A stretch of 7,561 nt of DNA from an uncultured Gemmatimonadota bacterium (GTDB lineage Bacteria > Gemmatimonadota > Gemmatimonadetes > Gemmatimonadales > Gemmatimonadaceae). Each line of letters opens with the position of its first letter. Positions within the stretch are counted from its first letter, which is position 1. Shown piece by piece: positions 1 through 7,561 of the stretch. The notes under the pieces are model-generated. The model did no database searches. It was not told the DNA's origin and worked only from the letters and a program-made list of their open reading frames with translations. The stretch lies in contig CAMLIU010000064.1 in NCBI GenBank assembly GCA_946479995.1, positions 1-7,561 of the forward strand. Reading direction: 5' to 3'. Position numbers and translations under genes: made by a program.

Positions 1-125
1 CCGTACTTCTTGGCCAGCGCGGCCATGAAGCCGTCCTGCAGCAGCCCATAGAGCTCCGTGCGGTCGAGCTGCTTGGAGTTCGACAATTCGCGGAACGCGG
101 CCAACATCTCTGCGGAACTGACCAT
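1..125 (-). CDS. nusA: Transcription termination/antitermination factor NusA, N-terminal fragment (3' part beyond window)
   Basis: Only the first 41 codons are present; the gene runs off the left edge of the window. The peptide begins MVSSAEMLAAFRELSNSK and continues with a helix pattern ending in AALAKKYG. This matches the start of the NusA N-terminal RNA-polymerase-binding domain, where an amphipathic helix leads into the 'A..KKYG' motif. The ATG at 125 is chosen because GAGGT lies 5 nt upstream on the minus strand; an in-frame ATG at 107 is an alternative. It lies 50 bp downstream of rimP, the almost universal rimP-nusA order, and infB would be expected beyond the edge. NusA binds RNA polymerase near the RNA exit channel and modulates pausing, intrinsic termination and antitermination. 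The fragment is short, but the operon context makes the call firm. Confidence 0.88.
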   Translation of the reverse strand, partial: MVSSAEMLAAFRELSNSKQLDRTELYGLLQDGFMAALAKKY

Positions 126-143
126 CCAGGACCTCGCTGAAGA

Positions 144-169
144 GGGCCAGCGGCGACGCCGCCCGGCCC
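144..169 (-). other. Intercistronic GC hairpin between rimP and nusA
   Basis: On the minus strand a stem GGGCC/GGCCC encloses a second stem GCGGC/GCCGC with a 3-nt loop (GTC). The two stems are separated by a small GG/T internal loop. The structure sits in the 50-bp rimP-nusA gap and ends about 8 nt before the nusA Shine-Dalgarno. It is not followed by a U-tract, so it is not a convincing terminator. It could stabilise the mRNA or tune nusA translation, but in such GC-rich DNA a chance structure is quite possible. Confidence 0.3.
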
Positions 170-175
170 GAACCC

Positions 176-634
176 TTATGAAAAGCGGAACGCCAGCCGC
201 GCCTCCCGCACGGCGGCGAGCGGAATCCGCTTCGCCTCGCCACGCTCTGGTCGGAGCAGCACCGACGTTCCTTCCTCGCCATCCTCGACGGAAAGGATCT
301 CTCCTTCCAGCCGACCACCGAAATCGGGCGCCAGCACGTTCGCCCAGCGCCCGACGAAACGCCGCCACTCCGCCGGCGTCCGCAGCGGACGCTCACCGGG
401 TGACGACACCTGCAATACATACCGTTCGGCAACCAGGTCGCCGGCATCGAGGCGTGCCTCGATGGCTCGCGACGCGCGGGCGCAGTCGTCCACCGTCACA
501 CGACCGCCGTCCCGCCGATCGATGCGCACCTCGAGAACGGGTCGGGAGCGAGTGCCTCCCTTCCGGAGCTCGACGAGATCGAATCCTGCAGCGTCAAGCT
601 CTTGAGTGACAACATGTTCCAGCGCATCGTTCAT
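176..634 (-). CDS. rimP: Ribosome maturation factor RimP
   Basis: A 152-residue protein, the usual RimP length. RimP is a cytoplasmic factor that helps assemble the head of the 30S ribosomal subunit, around S12. Family features visible in order: an N-terminal alpha/beta domain with LVELRKGG and a VLEVRIDR strand (about residues 20-40), the GRVTVDDCARASRAIEA segment (44-60), the hallmark VSSPG followed by PLRT (76-86), and a C-terminal SH3-like domain with WRRFVGR (90-96). The ATG at 634 gives a family-typical N-terminus (MNDALEHV). An upstream in-frame ATG at 751 would place the promoter and leader hairpin inside the coding region, so it is rejected. The Shine-Dalgarno is weak (AGAG about 7 nt upstream). 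nusA follows after 50 bp and the two are very likely co-transcribed from the promoter at 723-751. Confidence 0.95.
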   Translation of the reverse strand: MNDALEHVVTQELDAAGFDLVELRKGGTRSRPVLEVRIDRRDGGRVTVDDCARASRAIEARLDAGDLVAERYVLQVSSPGERPLRTPAEWRRFVGRWANVLAPDFGGRLEGEILSVEDGEEGTSVLLRPERGEAKRIPLAAVREARLAFRFS

Positions 635-660
635 GTTGTCTCTAGCCCGCGTCCGAGAAT

Positions 661-690
661 AAAAAAATGTGGGGAACCTCCCCCACATTT
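661..690 (-). terminator. Intrinsic terminator/attenuator in the rimP-nusA leader
   Basis: On the minus strand a perfect 10-bp stem AAATGTGGGG/CCCCACATTT (690-681 and 674-665) with a 6-nt loop GAGGTT runs straight into a seven-T tract, the first three Ts being in the stem, then ATT. The T-tract is found only in the minus orientation, so termination would act on transcripts heading into rimP. The hairpin ends 26 nt before the rimP ATG and begins about 27 nt after the predicted start site of the promoter at 723-751. It therefore lies inside the operon's own leader, which favours an attenuator. It could equally stop read-through from pgeF, whose stop codon is about 107 nt upstream. The structure is clear; the regulatory reading is inference. 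Confidence 0.85.
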
Positions 691-722
691 CGCGGCCGGC
701 CCGAAGACGTCCGCAGCTACAT

Positions 723-751
723 AAAGTAAGGGGCGCCGGCGACGGGGTCAA
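723..751 (-). promoter_or_regulatory. Predicted sigma-70-type promoter for rimP-nusA
   Basis: On the minus strand TTGACC (751-746) is separated by 17 nt from TACTTT (728-723). This is a good -35 with optimal spacing and a moderate -10. Transcription would start near 716-718, giving a leader of roughly 80 nt that contains the hairpin at 661-690. The site lies in the pgeF-rimP gap, where the operon's own promoter would be expected. Start-site mapping would be needed to prove it. Confidence 0.55.
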
Positions 752-796
752 GCTGGACGCGGGCGCGACCGACGAGGCCGGCGTCGCGGGCGCACG

Positions 797-1519
797 TCAG
801 GGAGCGACGATCACGCCGAGCTGACGGCCGGCGTCGCCCGCGCGGTGGGAGTAGAAGCGGGCGTTGTCGCATCGCGTGCAGGACTCGCTGATGGAGATGT
901 CACGCACCCCGAGCGCGTGCGCATTGCCCGCGATGAGGGCGCGGAGATCGACCGTGGCCGGGCGGTCGACCACCTGACCCGTGAGCCGGCCGAAGACGTC
1001 GGGGCTCACCTCGTAGCAGTCTCCGCAGATGGCGGGGCCGCAGTGGAGCCGGAGGTCCGACGGGCGAAAGCCGAGTGCGTCGAGCTGACGGATGGCGACC
1101 TCGACGATCCGCGCTTCGGTGCCGCGCCACCCTGAATGCAGGACGGCGGCGGCTCCGCTGGGATGCGCGAGGAAGACGGGCACGCAGTCGGCGACGGTCA
1201 CGGCCATCGCCGTGCCGCGCTCGTCGGCGAGGTGGCCGTCGGCGTCCTCGCCGCGCAGCCAGCCTCGCCACTCACCCCGGTGACGGAGGACCTGGCTGCC
1301 GTGCACCTGGCTGGAGGTCGCCAGCCGGGCGGCGGGACCACCCAGCTGCGCGCGCAGCGCGGTCCAGCGCGCGATCACCTGACCCACCGGCTCGTCGCTG
1401 TGCAGTCCGTAGCTGCCGGCGTGGCGACCGGTGGTGAACGCCACCACGCCGAAGTCGTGGAAGTGCTCGACGATCTCGCCGCCGACGCGGGCGTCGGCGG
1501 CGGGAGGAACGCCGCTCAC
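797..1519 (-). CDS. pgeF: Peptidoglycan editing factor PgeF (YfiH/laccase-domain family)
   Basis: A 240-residue member of the YfiH family of purine nucleoside/polyphenol oxidase-like proteins (Pfam Cu-oxidase_4). In E. coli the family limits incorporation of L-Ser in place of L-Ala in the peptidoglycan stem peptide. Visible signatures: SSQVHGSQV (metal-ligand His73), [11 protein letters not shown] (Cys112), LHSGWRGT (His128), [13 protein letters not shown] (about 160-172), and the C-terminal [14 protein letters not shown]. The three metal ligands His-Cys-His are all present. The start is GTG at 1519, which overlaps the murA stop codon as GTGA; the family N-terminus ([17 protein letters not shown]) begins soon after. 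AGGA lies about 12 nt upstream, a rather long spacing, which fits translational coupling to murA. A longer in-frame extension towards 1993 lies antiparallel-free but inside murA in another frame and has no family similarity, so it is discarded. Confidence 0.93.
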   Translation of the reverse strand: MSGVPPAADARVGGEIVEHFHDFGVVAFTTGRHAGSYGLHSDEPVGQVIARWTALRAQLGGPAARLATSSQVHGSQVLRHRGEWRGWLRGEDADGHLADERGTAMAVTVADCVPVFLAHPSGAAAVLHSGWRGTEARIVEVAIRQLDALGFRPSDLRLHCGPAICGDCYEVSPDVFGRLTGQVVDRPATVDLRALIAGNAHALGVRDISISESCTRCDNARFYSHRAGDAGRQLGVIVAP

Positions 1520-2814
1520 TGGGAGCGACGTTCCTCGACGCGCTCGATGTGGGCGCCGAGCGCGCGCAGTCGCTCGTCGATGCGCTCGTAGCCGCGCTCG
1601 ATCTGACCGACGTTGTCGATCGTGCTCTCGCCCTGTGCGCAGAGCGCCGCGAGGAGGATGGCCATCCCGGCGCGGATGTCGGGGGACTCGACCTGCGCAC
1701 CATGGAGCTTCGTCGGCCCGACGACGACGGCGCGATGCGGGTCGCAGAGCACGATGCGCGCGCCCATGCCGATCAGCTTGTCCACGAAGAAGAGGCGTGA
1801 CTCGAACATCTTCTCGTGGATGAGGATCGTGCCGGTGCACTGGGTGGCGGTCACGAGGGCTATGGACATGGTGTCCGCGGGGAACGCCGGCCAGGGCTGG
1901 TCCTCCAGCTTCGGCACGGCGCCACCGAGGTCGCTGCGAATGACCATCTCCTGGTCGGCCGGCACGATGAGGTCGTCGCCCTGGACGCGGCACTCGACGC
2001 CGAGCCGCTCGAAGCCCATCAGCGTGGAGCGCAGGTGCTCGACGCCGGCGCGTTCGATGGTGATCTCCGACTTGGTGACGGCCGCGAGGCCGATGAAGGA
2101 ACCGACCTCGATGTGATCAGGGCCGATCTCGTGAGTGCAGCCGTGCAGTGGCCGCCCCCCATGGATGGTGATGGTGTTGGTGCCGATCCCGTCGATGCTC
2201 GCTCCCATGGCGACGAGGAAGCGGGCGAGGTCCTGGACGTGCGGCTCGCCGGCGGCGTTTCGCAGCACCGTGGTGCCCTGCGCGGCGACAGCCGCGGTGA
2301 GGGCGTTCTCGGTGGCCGTGACGCTCGGCTCGTCGAGGAAGACGTCGGCGCCGGTAAGCCCGTCGGTGCGGAGGACGAAGGCGTCCTCGAAGGTGAAGGT
2401 GGTGCCGAGCTGCTCGAGGGCGAGAAAGTGGGTGTCCACGCGGCGCCGGCCGATGACGTCGCCGCCCGGAGGCGGGAGGCGGATCTCGCCACAGCGGGCG
2501 AGGAGGGGCGCGGCGAGCAGGATGGATGCGCGGATCTTCCGGCACAGGACCGGATCGAGGTCCGAGGCCGTCAGCGACTTCGCGTGAATCGTGAGCGAAT
2601 TCCGCTTCGTCCACTCGGCGGTGGCGCCGACGGACTTGATCAGCTCGACGAGCGTCTCGACGTCGCGGATGCGCGGGACGTTCTCGAGGTAGACGGGCTC
2701 GTCGCACAGGAGTGCGGCGGCGACGATGGGGAGCGCCGCGTTCTTGTTGCCTGACGGGCGGATGCGGCCGGCGAGGCGGAAGCCTCCCTGAACGACGAAC
2801 TGCAGAGCGGGCAT
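1516..2814 (-). CDS. murA: UDP-N-acetylglucosamine 1-carboxyvinyltransferase MurA, Asp-type active site
   Basis: A 432-residue cytoplasmic enzyme, the normal MurA length. It transfers enolpyruvate from PEP to UDP-GlcNAc, the first committed step of peptidoglycan synthesis. The inside-out alpha/beta-barrel family is recognised by SGNKNAALP near the start (Lys24, equal to E. coli Lys22), [28 protein letters not shown], the [11 protein letters not shown] segment (Asp314, equal to E. coli Asp305), [11 protein letters not shown] and SPDIRAGMA (Arg381, equal to Arg397). The residue at the catalytic Cys position (E. coli Cys115, in GGC) is Asp119 here (PPPGGDVIG; codon GAC at 2460-2458). Asp at this site is known in active, fosfomycin-insensitive MurA from Mycobacterium, Chlamydia and Borrelia. 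The start is ATG at 2814 ([11 protein letters not shown]). No Shine-Dalgarno is evident before it; a longer in-frame extension to 2958 has no family similarity and would cross the promoter. The TGA stop overlaps the pgeF start. Confidence 0.97.
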   Translation of the reverse strand: MPALQFVVQGGFRLAGRIRPSGNKNAALPIVAAALLCDEPVYLENVPRIRDVETLVELIKSVGATAEWTKRNSLTIHAKSLTASDLDPVLCRKIRASILLAAPLLARCGEIRLPPPGGDVIGRRRVDTHFLALEQLGTTFTFEDAFVLRTDGLTGADVFLDEPSVTATENALTAAVAAQGTTVLRNAAGEPHVQDLARFLVAMGASIDGIGTNTITIHGGRPLHGCTHEIGPDHIEVGSFIGLAAVTKSEITIERAGVEHLRSTLMGFERLGVECRVQGDDLIVPADQEMVIRSDLGGAVPKLEDQPWPAFPADTMSIALVTATQCTGTILIHEKMFESRLFFVDKLIGMGARIVLCDPHRAVVVGPTKLHGAQVESPDIRAGMAILLAALCAQGESTIDNVGQIERGYERIDERLRALGAHIERVEERRSQ

Positions 2815-2884
2815 GCGAGGGCGAGCGACGGGAGACAGGCATCGCGCGGCGCGGGACAGCGGCGCGCCGGCGGAGGAACCGTGA

Positions 2885-2913
2885 AGTTTCCGTGCAGAGC
2901 GCGACAGCGTCAA
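2885..2913 (-). promoter_or_regulatory. Possible promoter for murA-pgeF
   Basis: On the minus strand TTGACG (2913-2908) lies 17 nt before GAAACT (2890-2885). The -35 is good and the -10 is weak, keeping only A at position 2, A at 4 and T at 6. It would give a leader of about 60 nt before the murA ATG. It is the only reasonable minus-strand candidate I found in the 293-bp divergent intergenic region. Confidence 0.35.
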
Positions 2914-2979
2914 GGCGCGCGGCGCGTGACACTGCACTGATCGCGCCGTGCCTCGCACGCCGGTGGCGAGCCGAGCGGC

Positions 2980-3009
2980 TTGACACTCGATGCGCGAGCA
3001 CGGTACGAT
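2980..3009 (+). promoter_or_regulatory. Strong sigma-70-type promoter for the plus-strand trio
   Basis: A consensus -35 box TTGACA (2980-2985) is followed after 18 nt by TACGAT (3004-3009), which matches four of six -10 positions including the key first TA and final T. Transcription would start near 3015-3017, giving a leader of about 90 nt to the ATG at 3108. It points away from murA. With no later gap large enough for another promoter, it probably drives all three genes from 3108 to 5038. Confidence 0.6.
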
Positions 3010-3107
3010 GCGCCAGGAGCCTCATGCGTGTGGCCTCGCCCTTGCACACGCGGTAAGCGCCGACGCCGCGTCGCGTTCGCGGCCGGCCACCCCGTCCGAC
3101 ACGGAAC

Positions 3108-3755
3108 ATGATGATCGTCTCGTTCACACGCGCTGGCGCGTGGTGGCTGGTGCAGGCGGCACAGCATGCCGACACCGTGGTGATGCGTCCACTGGCGCAG
3201 CCGCGCGGCTGGTTCGAGACGGTGACGGCGGTGGCGAGCGGCCTGATGACCATCGCCCTGCTCGTGCTGGCCGTGAGCCTGGTGCCGGCGGCGTGGAACT
3301 TCAGGAAGAGTTACGCGAAGGTCAGCGACCTGCTGGACAAGGTGTACGGGGACGTGAACCCGCTGATGCGGCACGCGAGTGCGATCGCGGACAACGTGAA
3401 CTACATCACCACATCGGTGCGGGCGGACGTGCAGCAGGTGAATGCCACGATCGCCGCCGCGAACCAGCGGCTGCAGCAGGCGGTGGCGCTCACGGAGCAG
3501 CGGTTGAACGAGTTCAATGCGTTGCTGGAAGTAGTGCAACACGAGGCGGAAGAGGCTTTCGTGGCGACGGCCTCCACGGTGCGCGGGGTGCGCACGGGAG
3601 CGGCTGCGCTTCACCATGAGGACGACGAGGAGCTGGCGGCGCTCGAGCCACTCCACGCGTCAGAGGAGCTCGACGATGGCGACGACGATTCCGATGCGTT
3701 CGAAGCGGGGCCCACGCGTCCGCGAGTCCGGCCTCGCGGCCGTGGATGGACGTGA
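3108..3755 (+). CDS. DUF948-like single-pass membrane coiled-coil protein
   Basis: A 215-residue protein of unknown function. A short N-terminal stretch is followed by one strong transmembrane helix (about residues 37-62, ALLVLAVSLVPAAW). A long helical, coiled-coil-like region then covers about 64-165, with periodic hydrophobics (KVSDLLDKVYGDVNPLMRHA, then DNVNYITTSVRADVQQVNAT). This arrangement, including the 'LL.kvy.DvnPlmrha' pattern, resembles the DUF948 family of membrane-anchored proteins. The tail is first strongly acidic (about 171-200, EELDDGDDDSD) and then arginine-rich (204-213). Two consecutive ATGs at 3108 and 3111 are possible starts, with GGA just upstream; an ATG at 3183 is a weaker alternative because the upstream codons look coding. 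It is the first gene after the promoter at 2980-3009 and overlaps the next gene by 80 bp. No biochemical role can be assigned; a scaffolding or envelope role is only a guess. Confidence 0.8.
   Translation: MMIVSFTRAGAWWLVQAAQHADTVVMRPLAQPRGWFETVTAVASGLMTIALLVLAVSLVPAAWNFRKSYAKVSDLLDKVYGDVNPLMRHASAIADNVNYITTSVRADVQQVNATIAAANQRLQQAVALTEQRLNEFNALLEVVQHEAEEAFVATASTVRGVRTGAAALHHEDDEELAALEPLHASEELDDGDDDSDAFEAGPTRPRVRPRGRGWT
3662..3668 (+). promoter_or_regulatory. Shine-Dalgarno that sets the start of the YtxH-like gene
   Basis: AGAGGAG sits 7 nt before the ATG at 3676, near-ideal for ribosome binding, although it lies inside the preceding DUF948-like gene. It is the main reason for choosing 3676 over the in-frame ATGs at 3616 and 3694 or the GTG at 3742. 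Confidence 0.65.
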
Positions 3756-4098
3756 GGCACAGTACGACCTCCTCACCGCCGCGCTCATCGGCGCGGCCAT
3801 CGGGGCGACGGCAACGCTGCTGCTCCGCCGGGGGCCGTCCGGACAGCGCCCCGTTGCCCCCATCGTGCGTGGTGCCAAGTGGGCGGGCCGCGGTGCCGTG
3901 CACGGCGCCCAGCGCGGTGCCAGCTGGGCGCGCTCGCGCGGCGAGGACATGCTCGACCGCATCCCGATGGAAGACATCGAGGAGAGCGTTCGTGACTCGG
4001 TCAACGAGGCGCGCGAGCGCATCGATGGTTTCGTTCGCTCGGAGCTGGGCGACCTCCGCAAGGCGCTGCGCAAGCAGCGCAAGCGGCTCGGAGTCTAG
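3676..4098 (+). CDS. YtxH-like small membrane protein
   Basis: A 140-residue protein of unknown function. A basic N-terminus (about 1-29) precedes one hydrophobic segment (about 31-50, LLTAALIGAAIGATATLLL) rich in small residues, with a GxxxG-like pattern at Gly39 and Gly43. The hydrophobic segment is followed by RRGPSG. This 'glycine-zipper helix then R/P/S/G turn' resembles the YtxH family. A Gly/Ala/Arg-rich linker follows (about 65-89). The C-terminal third is a highly charged amphipathic helix (about 91-138) ending in a run of Lys and Arg. The start at 3676 is supported by a strong Shine-Dalgarno. The gene overlaps the 3' end of the DUF948-like gene by 80 bp in another frame, and the phospholipase-like gene begins 13 bp after its stop, so the three form one transcription unit. 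The function is unknown; the family label is moderate because YtxH is a loosely defined group. Confidence 0.72.
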   Translation: MATTIPMRSKRGPRVRESGLAAVDGREAQYDLLTAALIGAAIGATATLLLRRGPSGQRPVAPIVRGAKWAGRGAVHGAQRGASWARSRGEDMLDRIPMEDIEESVRDSVNEARERIDGFVRSELGDLRKALRKQRKRLGV

Positions 4099-5007
4099 CC
4101 GCACCGCCGTCGTGCTCGGCCGCGCCGCTGCCCTCGCCGGAGCGGCGCTCGCCCTGCTCGTCCTGCTGCCGGCGACGGCACATGCCTGGACGCCGGGTAC
4201 CCACGTGTACCTGGGAGAGGCGGTGCTCCGCTCGCTCGGCATGCTCCCCGCCGCCATCGCCGACCTGCTGCGCGCCTTCCCGTACGATTTCCTGTACGGG
4301 TCCATCGCGGCCGACACGAGCATGGCGAAGAAGTACGTGCCCACCGGGCGCCACTGCCATTCGTGGACGGTGGGGTTCGAGATCCATGACGCGGCGAAGG
4401 ACGAGCCGACACGCGCCTTCGCCCTCGGCTACCTGTCGCACCTCGCCGCCGACGCGGTCGCGCACAACCACTTCGTGCCGATGCAGCTCGCCGTCACGGC
4501 GAGCACGTCGTCGCTCGGACACAGCTACTGGGAGAGCCGGTTCGAGACGCATCTCGGCCCGGCATGCGCGCGCCAGGCGCGCGACGTCATCCTCCTCGAT
4601 CACGCCCGCGCCGATGCGCTGCTCGACCGCATCCTGAGCCCGACGATCTTCAGCACGCATACCAACCGCCGGATCTTCCGCGGCATGGTGCACGCCGCCG
4701 ACAACGAAGGGTGGCAGCGGATCTTCGCGCTGATGACCGAGAACAGCCGCTGGGACCTGGCCGACCAGGACGTGGGGCGCTACCTCGACCGCGCCTTCGA
4801 CCTGATCGTGGACTTCCTGCTCAACTTCGACCGGTCAGTGGCCTTCCGGCTGGATCCGTCAGGGGAGGAGGCGCTGCGGCTCGCGAAGCAGGTACGACGC
4901 GACGCCCTGCGCGCCGGCGGCACCGAGCGCGTACAGGAGGAGGCGCAGCGACACTTCGCGCTCCCGGCCGAGACGCCGGGGCACGCCCAGGCGCTCGGCG
5001 CACCGCT

Positions 5008-6470
<1,463 letters not shown>

Positions 6471-6474
<4 letters not shown>

Positions 6475-7561
6475 GACCGCGCCTCCTCGCCGAGGGCACG
6501 CTCGAGCGCGTACGCGAAGGAGAACATGACTTCCTCACCGAAGTGGGGCGCGATGAACTGTCCACCGATCGGCAGCCCGTCCACGCGGCCGATCGGCTGC
6601 GACATGGCCGGCACGCCGGCGAGGTTCGCCGTCGCGGTGAAGATGTCGCTCAGGTACATCTCGTAGGGGTCGGAGATGGCGCCGATCGGAAAGGCAGGCG
6701 TGGGGGTGGTGGGCGTGAAGAGGACGTCCACGCCGCTGGCGAACACCTTCGCGAAGTCACCCGTGATGAGCGTGCGCACCTGCTGCGCCTTGCGATAGTA
6801 GGCGTCGTAGTAGCCGGCGCTCAGGACGTAGGTGCCGATCATGATGCGGCGCGTGACCTCGGCGCCGAACCCCTGCGAGCGGGTCGCCTCGTACATGCCG
6901 CGCAGCCCGTCGCCTTCCACGCGCAGGCCGTAGCGCACGCCGTCGAAGCGCGCGAGGTTCGATGATGCCTCTGCCGGCGCCACGATGTAGTAGACAGGGA
7001 TCGCGAGCTCGGTGTGGGGCAGCGACACGTCGCGGATCTCGGCGCCGTTCTCGCGCAGCTTCGCGAATGCGGCCTCGCAGCGCGCGCGAATGCGCGGGTC
7101 CAGCGAGTCGGGGAAGTATTCCTTCGGTCGACCGACAACGAGCCCGCGAACTGAGCGCTCGCCGGCGCGGTGGTACTCGGGAACGGGGAGGTCGGCGGTG
7201 GTGGAATCGAGCGGGTCACGCCCCGCGATGGCGTGCATGGTGCGCGCGGCGTCGTCCACCGTGGCGCCGAAGACACCCACCTGGTCGAGCGACGACGCGA
7301 AGGCGACGAGCCCGAAGCGGCTCACGCGCCCGTAGGTGGGCTTCACGCCGACGATGCCGCAGAAGGCGGCCGGCTGCCGCACGGAGCCGCCGGTCTCGGA
7401 GCCGAGCGCCGCGGGAACGATCCCGGCGGCGACGGCGGCCGCCGAGCCACCGGACGATCCGCCCGGGACACGATCGGGCGCAATCGGGTTGCGCGTGGGG
7501 CCGTACGCGCTGTGCTCCGTGGACGAGCCCATCGCGAACTCGTCCATGTTCGTCTTCCCGA
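6471..7561 (-). CDS. gatA: Aspartyl/glutamyl-tRNA amidotransferase subunit A, C-terminal part (5' end beyond window)
   Basis: About 362 residues are present; the reading frame is open to the right edge with GKTN preceding MDEFAMGSS, the standard GatA sequence. GatA is the amidase subunit that releases ammonia from glutamine (or asparagine) for GatB. The amidase-signature core is intact: [10 protein letters not shown] contains the cis-serine and [12 protein letters not shown] contains the nucleophilic serine, 24 residues apart as in Staphylococcus aureus GatA (Ser154 and Ser178). The catalytic lysine (Lys79 there) lies outside the window, and about 119 N-terminal residues are missing. Further support: [21 protein letters not shown], the PTTPTPAF segment, and the C-terminal [14 protein letters not shown] with [12 protein letters not shown]. 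The TGA stop overlaps the gatB GTG start, so the two subunits are translationally coupled. gatC would be expected upstream. Confidence 0.97.
6482..6488 (-). promoter_or_regulatory. Shine-Dalgarno for the gatB GTG start
   Basis: On the minus strand GAGGAGG lies 7 nt before the GTG at 6474, within the last codons of gatA. It fixes the GTG rather than the downstream ATG at 6447 as the gatB start. Confidence 0.7.

Noticed and set aside
635..751. N-terminal extension of rimP to an ATG at 751
   Set aside because: It would translate the promoter and terminator hairpin. The family N-terminus fits the ATG at 634.
776..837. Direct repeat GGCCGGCGTCGC at 776-787 and 826-837
   Set aside because: A 12-bp GC-only match is expected by chance in DNA of this composition, and one copy lies in pgeF coding sequence.
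1816..2754. Plus-strand open frame of 312 codons antisense to murA
   Set aside because: It lies wholly opposite murA, has an Asp/Gly/Val/Ala-rich composition with no recognisable family, and is an effect of codon bias.
2815..2958. N-terminal extension of murA to an ATG at 2958
   Set aside because: The 48 extra residues are Arg/Ala/Ser-rich with no MurA similarity, and the conserved protein begins at MPALQF.
3024..3056. 10-codon open frame (MRVASPLHTR) with AGGAG upstream, in the leader of the plus-strand trio
   Set aside because: The AGGAG coincides with the predicted transcription start, so it would hardly be on the transcript. The peptide has no regulatory codon run. A chance short frame is more likely.

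Overview
This is a GC-rich bacterial chromosome segment with densely packed, conserved housekeeping genes. No mobile element, CRISPR array, tRNA or rRNA is visible. The gene content suggests a member of Gemmatimonadota or a similar high-GC phylum. The clues are a DUF948-like protein next to a YtxH-like protein, an Asp-type MurA, and GatCAB for tRNA-dependent amidation. This placement is an inference from gene style and order; no database search was possible.

Layout. Positions 1-751 (minus strand) hold the start of the rimP-nusA transcription/translation operon. It has its own promoter (723-751), a very clear hairpin plus U-tract in the leader (661-690), rimP (176-634) and the first 41 codons of nusA (1-125). 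Positions 797-2814 (minus) hold a cell-wall pair, murA then pgeF, joined by a GTGA start/stop overlap. MurA has Asp in place of the catalytic Cys, the change known from fosfomycin-insensitive enzymes. Positions 2815-3107 are a divergent intergenic region with a weak minus-strand promoter for murA and a strong plus-strand promoter. Positions 3108-5038 (plus) hold three closely spaced or overlapping genes: a single-pass membrane coiled-coil protein (DUF948-like), a small YtxH-like membrane protein, and a secreted zinc-dependent phospholipase C-family protein. The last one converges on, and overlaps by 31 bp, gatB. Positions 5008-7561 (minus) hold gatA (5' part beyond the window) and gatB, again joined by a GTGA overlap.

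How the genes work together. NusA and RimP belong to the transcription-elongation and 30S-maturation operon, and the leader terminator offers a plausible point of NusA autoregulation. MurA commits UDP-GlcNAc to peptidoglycan synthesis, and PgeF is a quality-control enzyme for peptidoglycan stem-peptide composition, so their coupling makes sense. GatA and GatB are the amidase and kinase/tRNA-binding subunits that convert Glu-tRNA(Gln) and/or Asp-tRNA(Asn) to the correct amidated forms. The plus-strand trio is the least understood part. Its products all look envelope-associated, and it is the best place to look for undescribed biology. I saw no evidence of a novel defence or mobile system.
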